Assembly (NCBI GenBank): GCA_963664465.2
Contig: CAXXSU010000006.1
Coordinates: 62,001-126,000 of the forward strand
DNA length: 64,000 nt
DNA from: CAVOAK01 sp963664465
Lineage (GTDB): Bacteria > Pseudomonadota > Alphaproteobacteria > UBA8366 > CAVOAK01
Reading direction: 5' to 3'
The notes under the pieces are model-generated. The model did not search any database, was not told the DNA's origin, and was given only the letters and a program-made list of their open reading frames with translations. Below, one piece after another: positions 35,332 through 44,817 of this stretch; position 1 is the first letter of the stretch, and each line of letters begins with the position of its first letter. The position numbers and the translations under genes are program-made.

Positions 35332-35559
35332 TCACATTTTACGAATCAGGAAGCGGTACACGCCATCCGTTTCACGCGATTCGACGAGCGCGTCGCCGGT
35401 CGTATTGCAAAAGGCCGCGAAGTCTTCGACCGCACCCGGATCTGTCGCCAGCACTTCCAAGAGATCACCGGTTTGCAGTGCTTTCATGGCCTTGCGGGCG
35501 CGCAACACCGGCAATGGACACAAGAGGCCCTGTGCATCCAGGGCGACGGTTGCCACCAT
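35332..35559 (-). CDS. tusA: TusA/SirA-family sulfur carrier protein
   Basis: Small sulfur-transfer protein, 75 residues from MVATVALDAQG, with the family motif CPLPVLRARKAM where the first Cys carries persulfide. An upstream ATG would add 60 Arg-rich residues with no family match, so I reject it. It sits close to a TauE/SafE exporter and a TIGR02186 protein, which suggests thiosulfate, sulfite or organosulfur handling rather than only tRNA thiolation. Confidence 0.9.
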   Translation of the reverse strand: MVATVALDAQGLLCPLPVLRARKAMKALQTGDLLEVLATDPGAVEDFAAFCNTTGDALVESRETDGVYRFLIRKM

Positions 35560-35850
35560 CTCGTTCCTCCCGTCTTCGCTCTCGGTATGTCGAAATCTTC
35601 GACGCCTGCGGGCAGCCGACCCCACATGCGGCCTTCGACACCTGACATACCACATCACCCATCTGCGACAAAATACCGCGACTGCGGGCAGAATGCGGGG
35701 TAAGTTATTGACTGCCAAGGGATAACGCCTGAAGATCACACCCTGCCCGTTCTGCGCACTACGGCAAAACTAAACTACCAATCCCCGCATCGAGGCGGCG
35801 TTTGGATTGCCGAATTGGCGCCGGCCTAAACGAGGAAAGCGGCGGCTCAA

Positions 35851-36771
35851 ATGCACATCTACTTGCCGATTGCCGAGATGTCGGTAAACATCTTTTTGCT
35901 GCTTGGCATGGGCACGGGAGTAGGCGTTCTGTCCGGAATATTTGGCGTCGGCGGCGGTTTTCTGATGACGCCATTATTGATCTTCATCGGCGTGCCGCCG
36001 GCTGTGGCTGTCGGTACGGAGGCCAATCAGATCGTCGCATCCTCGGTCAGCGGCGTGATTGCGCATTGGCGCCGCAGTAACGTCGACTTCAAGATGGGGT
36101 TCGTGTTGCTGGTGGGTGGCCTGCTCGGCTCGACGCTTGGCGTGTGGCTATTCAAACTCCTCCGCAACATCGGTCAGATTGATCTCGTCATCAAATTGGC
36201 GTTTGTCATATTCCTCGGCATCATCGGCGGACTGATGGCGATCGAGAGTCTGCGTACAATTCGCCGCAGCCGGACTCCGGCGGGACAGCGTCGCAAGCTC
36301 CATCAGCACAACTGGCTGCACGGCCTGCCGTTCAAGATGAGATTTCGCCGATCCAAGCTTTACATCAGCGCGCTGTTGCCGGCGGCACTCGGATTCTTCG
36401 TCGGCATCCTGTCGGCCATCATGGGCGTCGGAGGTGGTTTTTTCATGGTGCCGGCAATGATCTATCTGCTCGGTATGCCGACCTCAGTCGTGGTTGGAAC
36501 TTCGCTGTTCCAGATTATTTTCGTCACAGGCAACGTGACATTCCTGCAGGCCTATCAAAATCAGACGGTCGACATCATCCTGGCGCTGCTTCTGATGACG
36601 GGAGGTGTGATAGGCGCACAGCTCGGGACGCGCATGGGCAGCCGCCTCAGGGGCGAACATTTGCGTGGCCTGCTGGCAGCACTGGTATTGAGCGTTTGCG
36701 GAAAACTAGGATTCGACCTCGTGGCCAAACCGGCCGACTTGTACTCGATTGGCGCGGCGGTCGATTCATGA
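35851..36771 (+). CDS. TauE/SafE-family sulfite/organosulfur exporter
   Basis: The 306-residue polytopic inner-membrane protein has the paired family repeats GIFGVGGGFLMTPLLIFIGV (near residue 27) and SAIMGVGGGFFMVPAMIYLLG (near residue 192), each followed by GTEANQI or GTSLFQI. A cytoplasmic basic loop joins the two halves. TauE/SafE proteins export sulfite, sulfoacetate or related anions. It overlaps the next gene by 4 bases. Confidence 0.92.
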   Translation: MHIYLPIAEMSVNIFLLLGMGTGVGVLSGIFGVGGGFLMTPLLIFIGVPPAVAVGTEANQIVASSVSGVIAHWRRSNVDFKMGFVLLVGGLLGSTLGVWLFKLLRNIGQIDLVIKLAFVIFLGIIGGLMAIESLRTIRRSRTPAGQRRKLHQHNWLHGLPFKMRFRRSKLYISALLPAALGFFVGILSAIMGVGGGFFMVPAMIYLLGMPTSVVVGTSLFQIIFVTGNVTFLQAYQNQTVDIILALLLMTGGVIGAQLGTRMGSRLRGEHLRGLLAALVLSVCGKLGFDLVAKPADLYSIGAAVDS

Positions 36772-37505
36772 TTGGGCGATTGCTCTCCGTCGCGGCACTT
36801 TGGACTGGGCTCGTCCTGCCTGCTCAAGCCGAACCCCTGATTGCCGATTTATCGGAACATCTGGTGGCGATTACGACCGGATTCACCGGGGCCGAAGTGC
36901 TTCTGTTCGGTGCCATGGAAGGTGAAGGGGATCTGGTGGTGGTCGTTAGTGGACCTCCTCAGTCCGTAGCGGTTCGCCGTAAGGAACATGTTGCCGGAAT
37001 TTGGCTTAATACGGATCAGGTGTCAGTTGAGAATGCACCGGCCTATTTCCAGATCATGGCCACACGCGAACTCGGAGACTGGCTGCCTCACTCGATTCGC
37101 GAACGGCACAAAATTGGCGTCGAGTTTCTCCGCCTCACAATCGCCGGGGACATAGCGCCGGAAGAAGCGAAAGACTTTACGCAGGCGTTCATCCGCAACA
37201 AAAAGCGACTCGGGCATTATCAGGTTGCAGAGGGCAAAGTCAGCAAACTGGGCGAACGTCTCTTTCGCACCAACGTATTCTTCCCGGCGAACGTCCCCAC
37301 CGGGACCTACAAAGTCGAGGTGTTCTTGATCCGCGACGGCGCGGTGGAGAGCGCACAAACAACACCGCTTTACGTCAGCCAGATCGGTGTCGGCGCCGAT
37401 ATCTATCAGTTCGCGCAGGACTATTCCGCATCCTATGGAATCGTCGCCATTCTTATTGCCTTATTCGCCGGCCTCGGGGCAGCCATCGCCTTTCGCAAGA
37501 CGTAG
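36768..37505 (+). CDS. TIGR02186-family membrane-anchored periplasmic protein
   Basis: The 245-residue protein starts MIGRLLSVAALWTGLVLPAQA, a signal peptide cut after AQA, has a mostly beta periplasmic domain and ends in one transmembrane helix (GIVAILIALFAGLGAAIAF). I match it to TIGR02186, an alphaproteobacterial family of unknown function that commonly follows TauE-type exporters. Its ATG overlaps the exporter stop (ATGA), so both probably work together at the membrane in sulfur anion export. Confidence 0.82.
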   Translation: MIGRLLSVAALWTGLVLPAQAEPLIADLSEHLVAITTGFTGAEVLLFGAMEGEGDLVVVVSGPPQSVAVRRKEHVAGIWLNTDQVSVENAPAYFQIMATRELGDWLPHSIRERHKIGVEFLRLTIAGDIAPEEAKDFTQAFIRNKKRLGHYQVAEGKVSKLGERLFRTNVFFPANVPTGTYKVEVFLIRDGAVESAQTTPLYVSQIGVGADIYQFAQDYSASYGIVAILIALFAGLGAAIAFRKT

Positions 37506-37610
37506 TGATCCTGAGATCAGTGTAGCGCTCGTAGCAACGCTCAAAGTGCGGAGAAAACTTCACATTTCAGTGTCATGCATCGCTGAAGCGAGCAGTATAT
37601 AGTCGATGTC

Positions 37611-40055
37611 ATGAAGCAGTTGCCGGCGCCATTCGCTGGGTGGTTTAAGACGCGTGGATGGACGCCTCATCCGCACCAACTCACTATGCTCGATGCCACC
37701 CGCAAGGGCGAGCATACATTGCTGATTGCGCCGACCGGCGGCGGCAAGACATTGGCTGGCTTCCTGCCCTCGATGATAGAACTCGCGCATGCGCCGACCG
37801 GTCTGCCGCCGCAATCGATACACACACTTTACATATCACCGCTCAAGGCGCTGGCCGTCGACATCCACCGCAATCTCGAAACACCTATCACGGAGCTCGA
37901 GCTGCCAATCCGCGCCGAATCACGAACCGGAGATACGCCGCACAGCAAGCGCGAACGCCAACGTCGAAGACCGCCGCATATCTTGCTCACGACCCCAGAA
38001 TCGCTGGCACTTCTGCTGTCCTACGAGGATGCGGACAATCTGTTCAAAGGTCTGCGTTTCGTCATCGTCGATGAAATTCATGCGCTCGCTGGAACCAAGC
38101 GCGGCGATCTGCTGTCGCTGGGACTGGCACGGCTGACGAAGCTTGCGCCGCGCAGCCTGCGGATTGGGCTCTCTGCAACGGTCGCGTGGCCGGATCAGCT
38201 TCGCGCATGGCTGTCGCCTGACGCCGACGGTCACATCGTGCGCCTGATAGAAGGGATCGGCGGCGCCGACCCGGAGGTGCGTATTATCTCCACGGAGAAC
38301 GAAATTCCTTGGTCCGGGCACATGGCCGTGCACGCGCTTCCCGAGGTTTACGACGAGATCCGCAAGGCCGAAACGACATTGGTATTCGTCAATACCCGCG
38401 CTCAGGCTGAAATCGTGTTTCAGGAACTCTGGCGACTCAATGACGACAATGTTGCGATCGCCCTGCACCACGGCAGCCTGGCGGTAGAGCAACGACGCAA
38501 GGTTGAAGCGGCAATCGCCGCCGGACGCCTGCGCGCTGTGGTGGCAACGTCGTCGCTCGATCTGGGTGTCGATTGGGCGGCGGTCGATCTGGTCGTTCAG
38601 GTGGGTGCTCCCAAGGGAGCCAGCCGACTGATTCAACGCATCGGGCGCGCCGGCCATCGACTCGACACGCCAAGTCGGGCAGTGCTCGTACCGGCCAATC
38701 GGTTTGAGTTTCTTGAATGCCAAGCCGCCCTCGACGCTGTGTATGATCATTCCCTTGACGGCGATCCGCCGCGGCCCGGCGGGCTCGATGTGTTGTCGCA
38801 GCATCTCCTCGGCATGGCGTGCTCGGCACCCTTTGACGCCGACGACATGTTCGCCGAAATTACCAATTCGGCGGCCTACACATATCTCACCCGCCGCGAC
38901 TTCGATGATACGTTGGGATTCGTAGAAAATGGTGGCTACGCGCTTGGTAACTACGAACGTTACCAGCGTCTGAAACGGACTTCGGGTGGGCACTATCAAA
39001 TTGCCTCCGCAAGAGCGACCCAGCGTTACCGAATGAACATCGGCACTATTGTCGAGTCGGTAATGATGAAAGTTCGTTTGCGACGTGGTCGGGTTCTGGG
39101 AGAGGTGGAGGAGCACTTCATTATCAACCTCGAACCGGGCGACACCTTCGTCTTCAGTGGACAGCTATTGCGTTTCGAGAGCATCCGCGAAACGACCGCG
39201 ATCGTCACGCACGCTTCGGGCGATGCGCCAAAAATACCCGCCTATCAGGGTGGTCGGTTGCCGCTTTCAACCCATCTTGCCGACCGTGTTCGTACGATGC
39301 TTTCACGGCCCGAACGGTGGCGAGAAATGCCTGTTGCGGTTCGCGAGTGGTTGGCATTGCAACAGTGGCGTTCGGTATTGCCTGGAAACGACGGGCTACT
39401 GGTCGAGACCTTTCCTCGAGGCGGCAAGCAGTATCTCGTCGCCTATTGTTTCGAAGGGCGAAACGCACATCAGACGCTTGGCATGCTGCTAACGCGACGC
39501 ATGGAACGGGCCGGCCTCGGTCCCCTTGGTTTCGTGGCTACGGACTACGTTCTCGCGGTTTGGAGCGTCGAGGCCGCAATCGATATCGCCCAACTCTTCG
39601 ACGAGGACATGCTTGGTGACGACTTGGAAGCGTGGATGGATGAGTCGTCGATGCTCAAGCGCACATTCCGCAATGTGGCGGTCATTGCCGGGCTCATTGA
39701 ACGTCGCCATCCGGGCGCGCAAAAGACGCGACGCCAGGTCACGTTCAACTCCGATCTGATATACGACGTATTGCGCGCACACGAACCGGACCACGTTCTG
39801 CTTCGCGCAACGCGGGCCGACGCGACGCACGGGCTGACGGACGTGCAGCGTCTTGCGCAGATGCTGGGCCGTGTGAAAGGCCGGATCAGCCATCGCAGGC
39901 TCGAGCGCGTGTCTCCCCTGGCCGTTCCGGTTCTGCTCGAAATTGGCAAGGAGCAAGTTTACGGAATTGGCGTTGACCTGCTTTTCGACGAGGCGGCACA
40001 AGAACTGATCGACGAGGTTATGGCAGAACCCGCCACCGCGGAGCTGCCGCTTTGA
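37611..40055 (+). CDS. Ligase-associated DEXH-box DNA helicase (Lhr-like)
   Basis: An 814-residue superfamily 2 helicase. Motifs seen: APTGGGKT (Walker A, near residue 40), TTPESLALLL, VDEIHAL (DEXH box), LSATVAW, and motifs V-VI VATSSLDLGVDWA and QRIGRAGHRLD. The remainder matches the Lhr core winged-helix and C-terminal regions of the ligase-associated damage-response helicases. It overlaps the PdeM gene by 4 bases. The usual ATP-dependent ligase and exonuclease partners are not in this window. Confidence 0.92.
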   Translation: MKQLPAPFAGWFKTRGWTPHPHQLTMLDATRKGEHTLLIAPTGGGKTLAGFLPSMIELAHAPTGLPPQSIHTLYISPLKALAVDIHRNLETPITELELPIRAESRTGDTPHSKRERQRRRPPHILLTTPESLALLLSYEDADNLFKGLRFVIVDEIHALAGTKRGDLLSLGLARLTKLAPRSLRIGLSATVAWPDQLRAWLSPDADGHIVRLIEGIGGADPEVRIISTENEIPWSGHMAVHALPEVYDEIRKAETTLVFVNTRAQAEIVFQELWRLNDDNVAIALHHGSLAVEQRRKVEAAIAAGRLRAVVATSSLDLGVDWAAVDLVVQVGAPKGASRLIQRIGRAGHRLDTPSRAVLVPANRFEFLECQAALDAVYDHSLDGDPPRPGGLDVLSQHLLGMACSAPFDADDMFAEITNSAAYTYLTRRDFDDTLGFVENGGYALGNYERYQRLKRTSGGHYQIASARATQRYRMNIGTIVESVMMKVRLRRGRVLGEVEEHFIINLEPGDTFVFSGQLLRFESIRETTAIVTHASGDAPKIPAYQGGRLPLSTHLADRVRTMLSRPERWREMPVAVREWLALQQWRSVLPGNDGLLVETFPRGGKQYLVAYCFEGRNAHQTLGMLLTRRMERAGLGPLGFVATDYVLAVWSVEAAIDIAQLFDEDMLGDDLEAWMDESSMLKRTFRNVAVIAGLIERRHPGAQKTRRQVTFNSDLIYDVLRAHEPDHVLLRATRADATHGLTDVQRLAQMLGRVKGRISHRRLERVSPLAVPVLLEIGKEQVYGIGVDLLFDEAAQELIDEVMAEPATAELPL

Positions 40056-40738
40056 GTGACGCTGCGGTTCGCGTAAACGGTGCAATGCTGGCTGCCGATC
40101 TGTCGGGTGCCCTAATCTGGCACGAGATGGATACGGTTATCGTCGCCGATCTGCATCTCGAAAAAGGGTCCGCCTTCGCGCAACGTGGAACGTTGCTCCC
40201 GCCATACGACAGTCGCTCGACGCTTAGGGCTCTGTCGAAGGTGCTGCAACGCTACGATCCCAAACAGGTTATCTGCTTGGGCGATAGCTTCGATGACGAT
40301 GGCGCACCTTCTCGGCTCGATGCGGACGACCGCATTCTGTTGACCAACCTTGCCGCATCCCACGATTGGATCTGGATTGCCGGAAACCATGATCCCTCGC
40401 CACCCGAAGGATGCGGTGGACGCGTCCTCGAGGAGATTACGCTCGGACCGCTCGTCTTCCGGCACGAGGCAAGCGCGGCCCGAGCTCCAGGCGAGATCTC
40501 AGGACACTTTCATCCCAAGGCAGCGTTGACCGTTCGTGGGCGCCGGCTCGGCGGCCGCTGTTTCGTGACCGACGGGTCGCGCCTCGTCCTGCCTGCCTTC
40601 GGCGCCTATACCGGCGGGCTCGATGTCCTGGATCCAGTGTTGAGTCGACTCTTCCCTACGAGATTCACAGCGCTTGTTCTGGGACACACCAAAGTTCACC
40701 GCGTATCACGAGCCCGGCTTGCCCGCTCGCGAGCCTAG
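40052..40738 (+). CDS. pdeM: Ligase-associated DNA damage response endonuclease PdeM
   Basis: Calcineurin-like metallophosphoesterase of 228 residues. Metal-ligand motifs are VADLHLEKGSAF (DxH), LGDSFDDDG (GDxxD), WIAGNHDPSP (GNHD) and EISGHFHP (GHxH). The only good start is TTG overlapping the helicase stop (TTGA). In proteobacteria PdeM is encoded beside an Lhr helicase, a ligase and an exonuclease in a DNA-repair set; here only the helicase partner is present. Confidence 0.92.
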   Translation: MSDAAVRVNGAMLAADLSGALIWHEMDTVIVADLHLEKGSAFAQRGTLLPPYDSRSTLRALSKVLQRYDPKQVICLGDSFDDDGAPSRLDADDRILLTNLAASHDWIWIAGNHDPSPPEGCGGRVLEEITLGPLVFRHEASAARAPGEISGHFHPKAALTVRGRRLGGRCFVTDGSRLVLPAFGAYTGGLDVLDPVLSRLFPTRFTALVLGHTKVHRVSRARLARSRA

Positions 40739-40755
40739 CTCACAAGACGCTGCGG

Positions 40756-42384
40756 CTAGGACAGATAGACCGCGACATCGACCTCGTCGAGCTGGTATGG
40801 CTCGAGATACTTCTCAGCATAGTCCTTCCAGACGCCCGACGTCAGGAACAGCTCGAATAACTGTGGATCGATGTGGTTGTCCTTATTCATGAAGCCCATG
40901 ATCCGCAGCGATTCGCTGACCGTCTTCGCCTTTTTGTAGGGTCGATCGGACGCTGTGAGCGCCTCGAAAATGTTGGCGATGGCCATAATCCGCGCCGGCA
41001 CGGACATCTGGTCGCCCGTCAACCCGCGCGGGTAACCGGTGCCATCCATCTTTTCGTGATGCCCACCGGCGTATTCGGGCACGCGACGAAGTTTTTTTGG
41101 AAACGGCAGTGCCTCAAGCATGTCGATCGTCATCTCGATATGGTGGTTGATGATCTGGCGTTCTTCCGCTGTCAGCGTGCCGCGCTCAATGCACAGGTTG
41201 TAAACCTCTTCCTCGGTCAGGAAGCGAGCCTTCTTACCGGACGCATCGGTGTAGGTTCGGGCGGCAATCTTCTCGACACGCTCCTGTTTTTCTGGGTCCA
41301 TAAACTCGCCGCCGATGTTGGACTCGGAAATGAACGCGCAGTCATCATCCAATCGCTTGATTTCAGCATCAAACTTCGATTTGAGCTTCTTCCCGTCCGC
41401 TTTCGGTTTGGCAAGCTTTTTCAAATAGGCGATCTCGGCGTCGCGTTTTAGAAGTTCAAACCGATCGCGGACCATGTCGATCCGATCAGCGATCGTCTCG
41501 AGCTTGGTCGACTTGTCGACCACGTGGACCGGCGTCGTAACTTTACCGCAATCGTGCAACCAGGCCGCAATGTGCAGCTCGTACCATTGGTCTTCATCGA
41601 GATCGAAATCTGCGAACGGTCCTTTCGTTTGGGCACAGGCCACCTTTGCCAGCATTTTTGTGATTTCCGGCACGCGCTGACAGTGGCCTCCGGTATAGGG
41701 CGATTTATCATCGATTGCCGAGGAAATCAGTTTAATGAAGGATTCCAAAAGTTCGCGCTGCGCAGCCAACAGAAGCTGGTTTTCCAGCGCGACCGCCGCC
41801 TGGCTCGACAGCGCTTCAATAATTGGCTGAATTTTTCCACTAAATGGCACCACGACATCCTTGTCGTCGCGCGCATTGATAAGCTGGAGAACGCCGATGA
41901 CTTCGCTCTCCCGGTTCAACAAGGGAACGGTTAGAAACGATGTCGAGCGATATCCGGTATTTTTGTCGAACGCCTTGGTGCCGCTGAAATCGTAATCCTG
42001 TGGCTCATAGGCATCGAGGATATTGACCATTTCCTTCCGCAGCGCCACCGACGTCGCGACGTTGGCAAAATTCGGTTCGTCACCGTCATCCTTAAACAGC
42101 GAGAGCGGCGGAAATGGGATGCTCTGTCCCGTTGTACCACCCATGGCGATATCGAGCGTATCGTTGAGCATAATTTCGAACGACAGATGACGCTCGTCAT
42201 CGGACATGAGATAGAGCGTTCCGCCGTCGGCATTGCAAATTCGCTTTGCCTCCAGGAGGATCATCTCCATCAATTTCAGATGGTGGTGCTCGGCTGAGAG
42301 AGCAATTCCAAGGTCAATGAGACGTCGGAACATCTCAGGATCGGCGGCCTGCAAGCCGGTCTCCTGCTCAGCGATATTCGTCAT
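40756..42384 (-). CDS. GAF and HD-GYP domain protein (putative c-di-GMP phosphodiesterase)
   Basis: The 542-residue cytoplasmic protein has an N-terminal GAF sensor domain (about residues 20-205, SFLTVPLLNRESEVIGVLQL) and a C-terminal HD-GYP domain (about 215-520). Most metal-site residues are present: GGHCQRV, WLHDCGK, NHHIEM, GGHHEKMDGTGYPRG. The motif normally written VADxFDAL reads IANIFEAL, so the metal-binding Asp is Asn. An insertion rich in Lys (about 315-345, KAKPKADGKKLKSKFDAEIK) lies between the HD and later motifs. It lies on the same strand as the cyclase gene and 126 bases downstream of it, so a shared signalling role is possible. Confidence 0.88.
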   Translation of the reverse strand: MTNIAEQETGLQAADPEMFRRLIDLGIALSAEHHHLKLMEMILLEAKRICNADGGTLYLMSDDERHLSFEIMLNDTLDIAMGGTTGQSIPFPPLSLFKDDGDEPNFANVATSVALRKEMVNILDAYEPQDYDFSGTKAFDKNTGYRSTSFLTVPLLNRESEVIGVLQLINARDDKDVVVPFSGKIQPIIEALSSQAAVALENQLLLAAQRELLESFIKLISSAIDDKSPYTGGHCQRVPEITKMLAKVACAQTKGPFADFDLDEDQWYELHIAAWLHDCGKVTTPVHVVDKSTKLETIADRIDMVRDRFELLKRDAEIAYLKKLAKPKADGKKLKSKFDAEIKRLDDDCAFISESNIGGEFMDPEKQERVEKIAARTYTDASGKKARFLTEEEVYNLCIERGTLTAEERQIINHHIEMTIDMLEALPFPKKLRRVPEYAGGHHEKMDGTGYPRGLTGDQMSVPARIMAIANIFEALTASDRPYKKAKTVSESLRIMGFMNKDNHIDPQLFELFLTSGVWKDYAEKYLEPYQLDEVDVAVYLS

Positions 42385-42510
42385 TCAAGCCTTCTCCCAA
42401 AAATTTTCTATACCCCCGCATTATCCGCGGCGGCAATTTGGTCTGGTTGGCAACAATCTTAGTGGAAATTCGTCAAAAATACAGGTCGGCTGCAGCGGCA
42501 GCGCCTAACA

Positions 42511-44769
42511 TCACTTACTGGTGGCAATGTAGACACCATCCCATTCAGCGCCAGGTGGCTCAGCACTGAATTCGGCAATCCGCTCCGCATAGAGCAAGTA
42601 CAGCTCGTCGAGCATACCGCCGGTACAGGATCGACACTCCTGAAGCATCGATTCTGCGTGCTTCCAATCCTGCGATCTGTACGCGCTGATCATCTGGTCA
42701 TGTTTTTCCCGGAGGGTCCCGAACTCGCGACTAGCCGCGTAGGTCGCATTGCCGAGCAAGGCAAATATTTGCACGGCCTCTTGCTTCCCTTTGACGGCAA
42801 TTAGGTCCAGTTCGAGCGTTGCAAATCTGTCATTGACCTGCACGGCGGTTTCCGGTCCGACCACAGTTCCTACGCCATAAGTCTTGGATTGACCTTCGAG
42901 ACGCGCCGCCAAGTTCACGGAATCGCCCAGCACCGAGTAGTCAAAACGCTGCTTGGAGCCCATATTGCCGACGACACACTCGCCGGTGTTTATGCCGATG
43001 CCGATTTTTAGCGGCAGGAACGTTTCGCCATCGGCCTCGGCCTCGCCCTGACGTTCCTTATTCAGTTGCTCCAGCTCCTCGAACATTGCCATCGCCGACT
43101 CACACGCGTGGTCTGCGTGACTCGAGACGTCCAACGGCGCATTCCAAAATGCCATGATGCAATCGCCCATGTATTTGTCGATCGTGCCCTCACGGGCAAG
43201 TATGGCATCGGTCAGCGGTGTCAAAAATCGGTTGATGAGCAGAGTCAGGCCCTGTGGATTTGCTTTGTACATCTCAGAAATTGCTGTGAAGCCGCGGACA
43301 TCACAAAACAGAAATGTCATTTCCCTGGTCTCGCCGCCGAGCTGCAATCTGTCAGGGTGCTGCGCGAGCTGTTCGACCAATGCTGGCGACAGGTACTGAC
43401 TGAATGCACCCCGAACTTGACGCTTCTCCGCCTCCGTGCGCATGAAGTTGATCAGCGAGCTCGATAAATACACGCCGAGAACGGCTACCGACGGATAGAC
43501 CGGATCGAACAGCAGACGCTGAACGTCGTACGCGTACCAAGAGAATCCAAGTGCGCCGGCAACGACGACGGTGCCGGCGAGTGCGCAGGCGAGTGCCCCT
43601 ATCCTGGGCAGTAACGCGATCAGAGCCAATCCGATGATCAGCATGTAGATAATTTCGGCGCCTACCGCCCAATCGGGACGTCGGATAAAGTCTTGCTGCA
43701 AAATTTGTTCGATTATCTCGGCGTGCACCTCGACGCCCGGAACGACCGCGTCAAGCGGCGTCGCGCGCAAATCCAATAGGCCGGCGGCACTTGCGCCGAC
43801 CAGAACGATATGATCTTGGACCAAGGACGGATCGACACTGCCCTCGAAGATCTTCCAGGCCGGGATATAACGGTCGCGCTGATGGCCGGTATAGCGAATC
43901 CAAAAGCGCCCATTGGCATCGGTCGGAACGACGATCTGTCCGACTTTGATGCTTGTAATGCCCGTTTTCTCTCCAAATGCAAGTTCCCCGCTCGCGCCGC
44001 TCGACTTGATGATCATCGTACTTGCGCCCTGTACGACACGCAGAGCTTCAAGTGCAATCGCCGGATAAAGTGTGACCGCGCCGCGAGCGCGATCCAGGAA
44101 CCCCATGACGAGAGGAACGCGACGGATGAGCCCGTCGCCTTCCGGCACCATGTTGAAGTTGCCATTTCCGGCAGCTGCCTCGGCGATTTCAGTCAGGTTG
44201 GCGACGGCACCTTCGTGGACCTGAACAAACTGGCTCGCATCGTCGCCAGCCATTGCAAAGTTTCCACGCGAGACCGGAACGCGCGGTGCGCGGCCGGAAG
44301 TCAAGACGAACCCAGTGACTACATTGCCGATGCCGGCGACTACTTCGGCTAGGACCGTGTCATGGTCCGGCATTTCACGCACGCGCGCGCGCAAATCATC
44401 AAACTCGGGGAGTTCCGACCATAGCTCGACCACCGTTTGCGGAGATGTCCGATCGGGCTCGGCAAAGACGATATCGAACACGGTGGTCGCCACGCCCATC
44501 TCATTCAACCGAAGCAGGAGGTCCGCGACGCGGGTTCTTGGCCAGGGCCACTGGCCGTAACGCTCCAGAGATTCATCGTCAATATCGATGATTCGAACGC
44601 CCGACTCTTTTTGATAGGGACGTGGCTTGATGCGGTTGAAGCTGTCGAAAACCGTCAGTTGCAACTGCAAAAACCATCGTGGCTCATTTACACGCAAACC
44701 GATCGCAGCCAACAACAATACGATCGGAACGATGATGTGCAGCCCGCGGATCAGCCAACTGTGCGACAA
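42511..44769 (-). CDS. CHASE2-domain adenylate/guanylate cyclase
   Basis: The 752-residue membrane protein has one N-terminal helix (residues 8-25), an extracytoplasmic CHASE2 domain (about 30-350), three transmembrane helices (about 365-435) and a class III cyclase domain (about 480-665). Catalytic features are intact: FCDVRGFT (metal Asp), DKYMGDCIMAFW (metal Asp and purine Lys) and YSVLGDSVNLAARLEG (purine Asp, transition-state Asn and Arg). CHASE2 cyclases often neighbour secreted FecR-domain proteins, as here, although an IS element now separates the two genes. It probably makes cAMP in response to an envelope signal. Confidence 0.92.
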   Translation of the reverse strand: MSHSWLIRGLHIIVPIVLLLAAIGLRVNEPRWFLQLQLTVFDSFNRIKPRPYQKESGVRIIDIDDESLERYGQWPWPRTRVADLLLRLNEMGVATTVFDIVFAEPDRTSPQTVVELWSELPEFDDLRARVREMPDHDTVLAEVVAGIGNVVTGFVLTSGRAPRVPVSRGNFAMAGDDASQFVQVHEGAVANLTEIAEAAAGNGNFNMVPEGDGLIRRVPLVMGFLDRARGAVTLYPAIALEALRVVQGASTMIIKSSGASGELAFGEKTGITSIKVGQIVVPTDANGRFWIRYTGHQRDRYIPAWKIFEGSVDPSLVQDHIVLVGASAAGLLDLRATPLDAVVPGVEVHAEIIEQILQQDFIRRPDWAVGAEIIYMLIIGLALIALLPRIGALACALAGTVVVAGALGFSWYAYDVQRLLFDPVYPSVAVLGVYLSSSLINFMRTEAEKRQVRGAFSQYLSPALVEQLAQHPDRLQLGGETREMTFLFCDVRGFTAISEMYKANPQGLTLLINRFLTPLTDAILAREGTIDKYMGDCIMAFWNAPLDVSSHADHACESAMAMFEELEQLNKERQGEAEADGETFLPLKIGIGINTGECVVGNMGSKQRFDYSVLGDSVNLAARLEGQSKTYGVGTVVGPETAVQVNDRFATLELDLIAVKGKQEAVQIFALLGNATYAASREFGTLREKHDQMISAYRSQDWKHAESMLQECRSCTGGMLDELYLLYAERIAEFSAEPPGAEWDGVYIATSK

Positions 44770-44809
44770 TTCGGCATCCCTTCAAATTGTCAGCAAAGGA
44801 CGACAACAA

Positions 44810-44817
44810 TTCGACAA
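44810..44817. repeat. Target-site duplication, left, IS copy 1
   Basis: TTCGACAA directly precedes the IS end and recurs directly after the other end (45857-45864). An 8-bp duplication is typical of the IS1595 family and fixes the element's boundaries. Confidence 0.9.

Noticed and set aside
37920..39116. 398-codon minus-strand open frame
   Set aside because: Antisense to the helicase gene, whose motifs are intact across this span.
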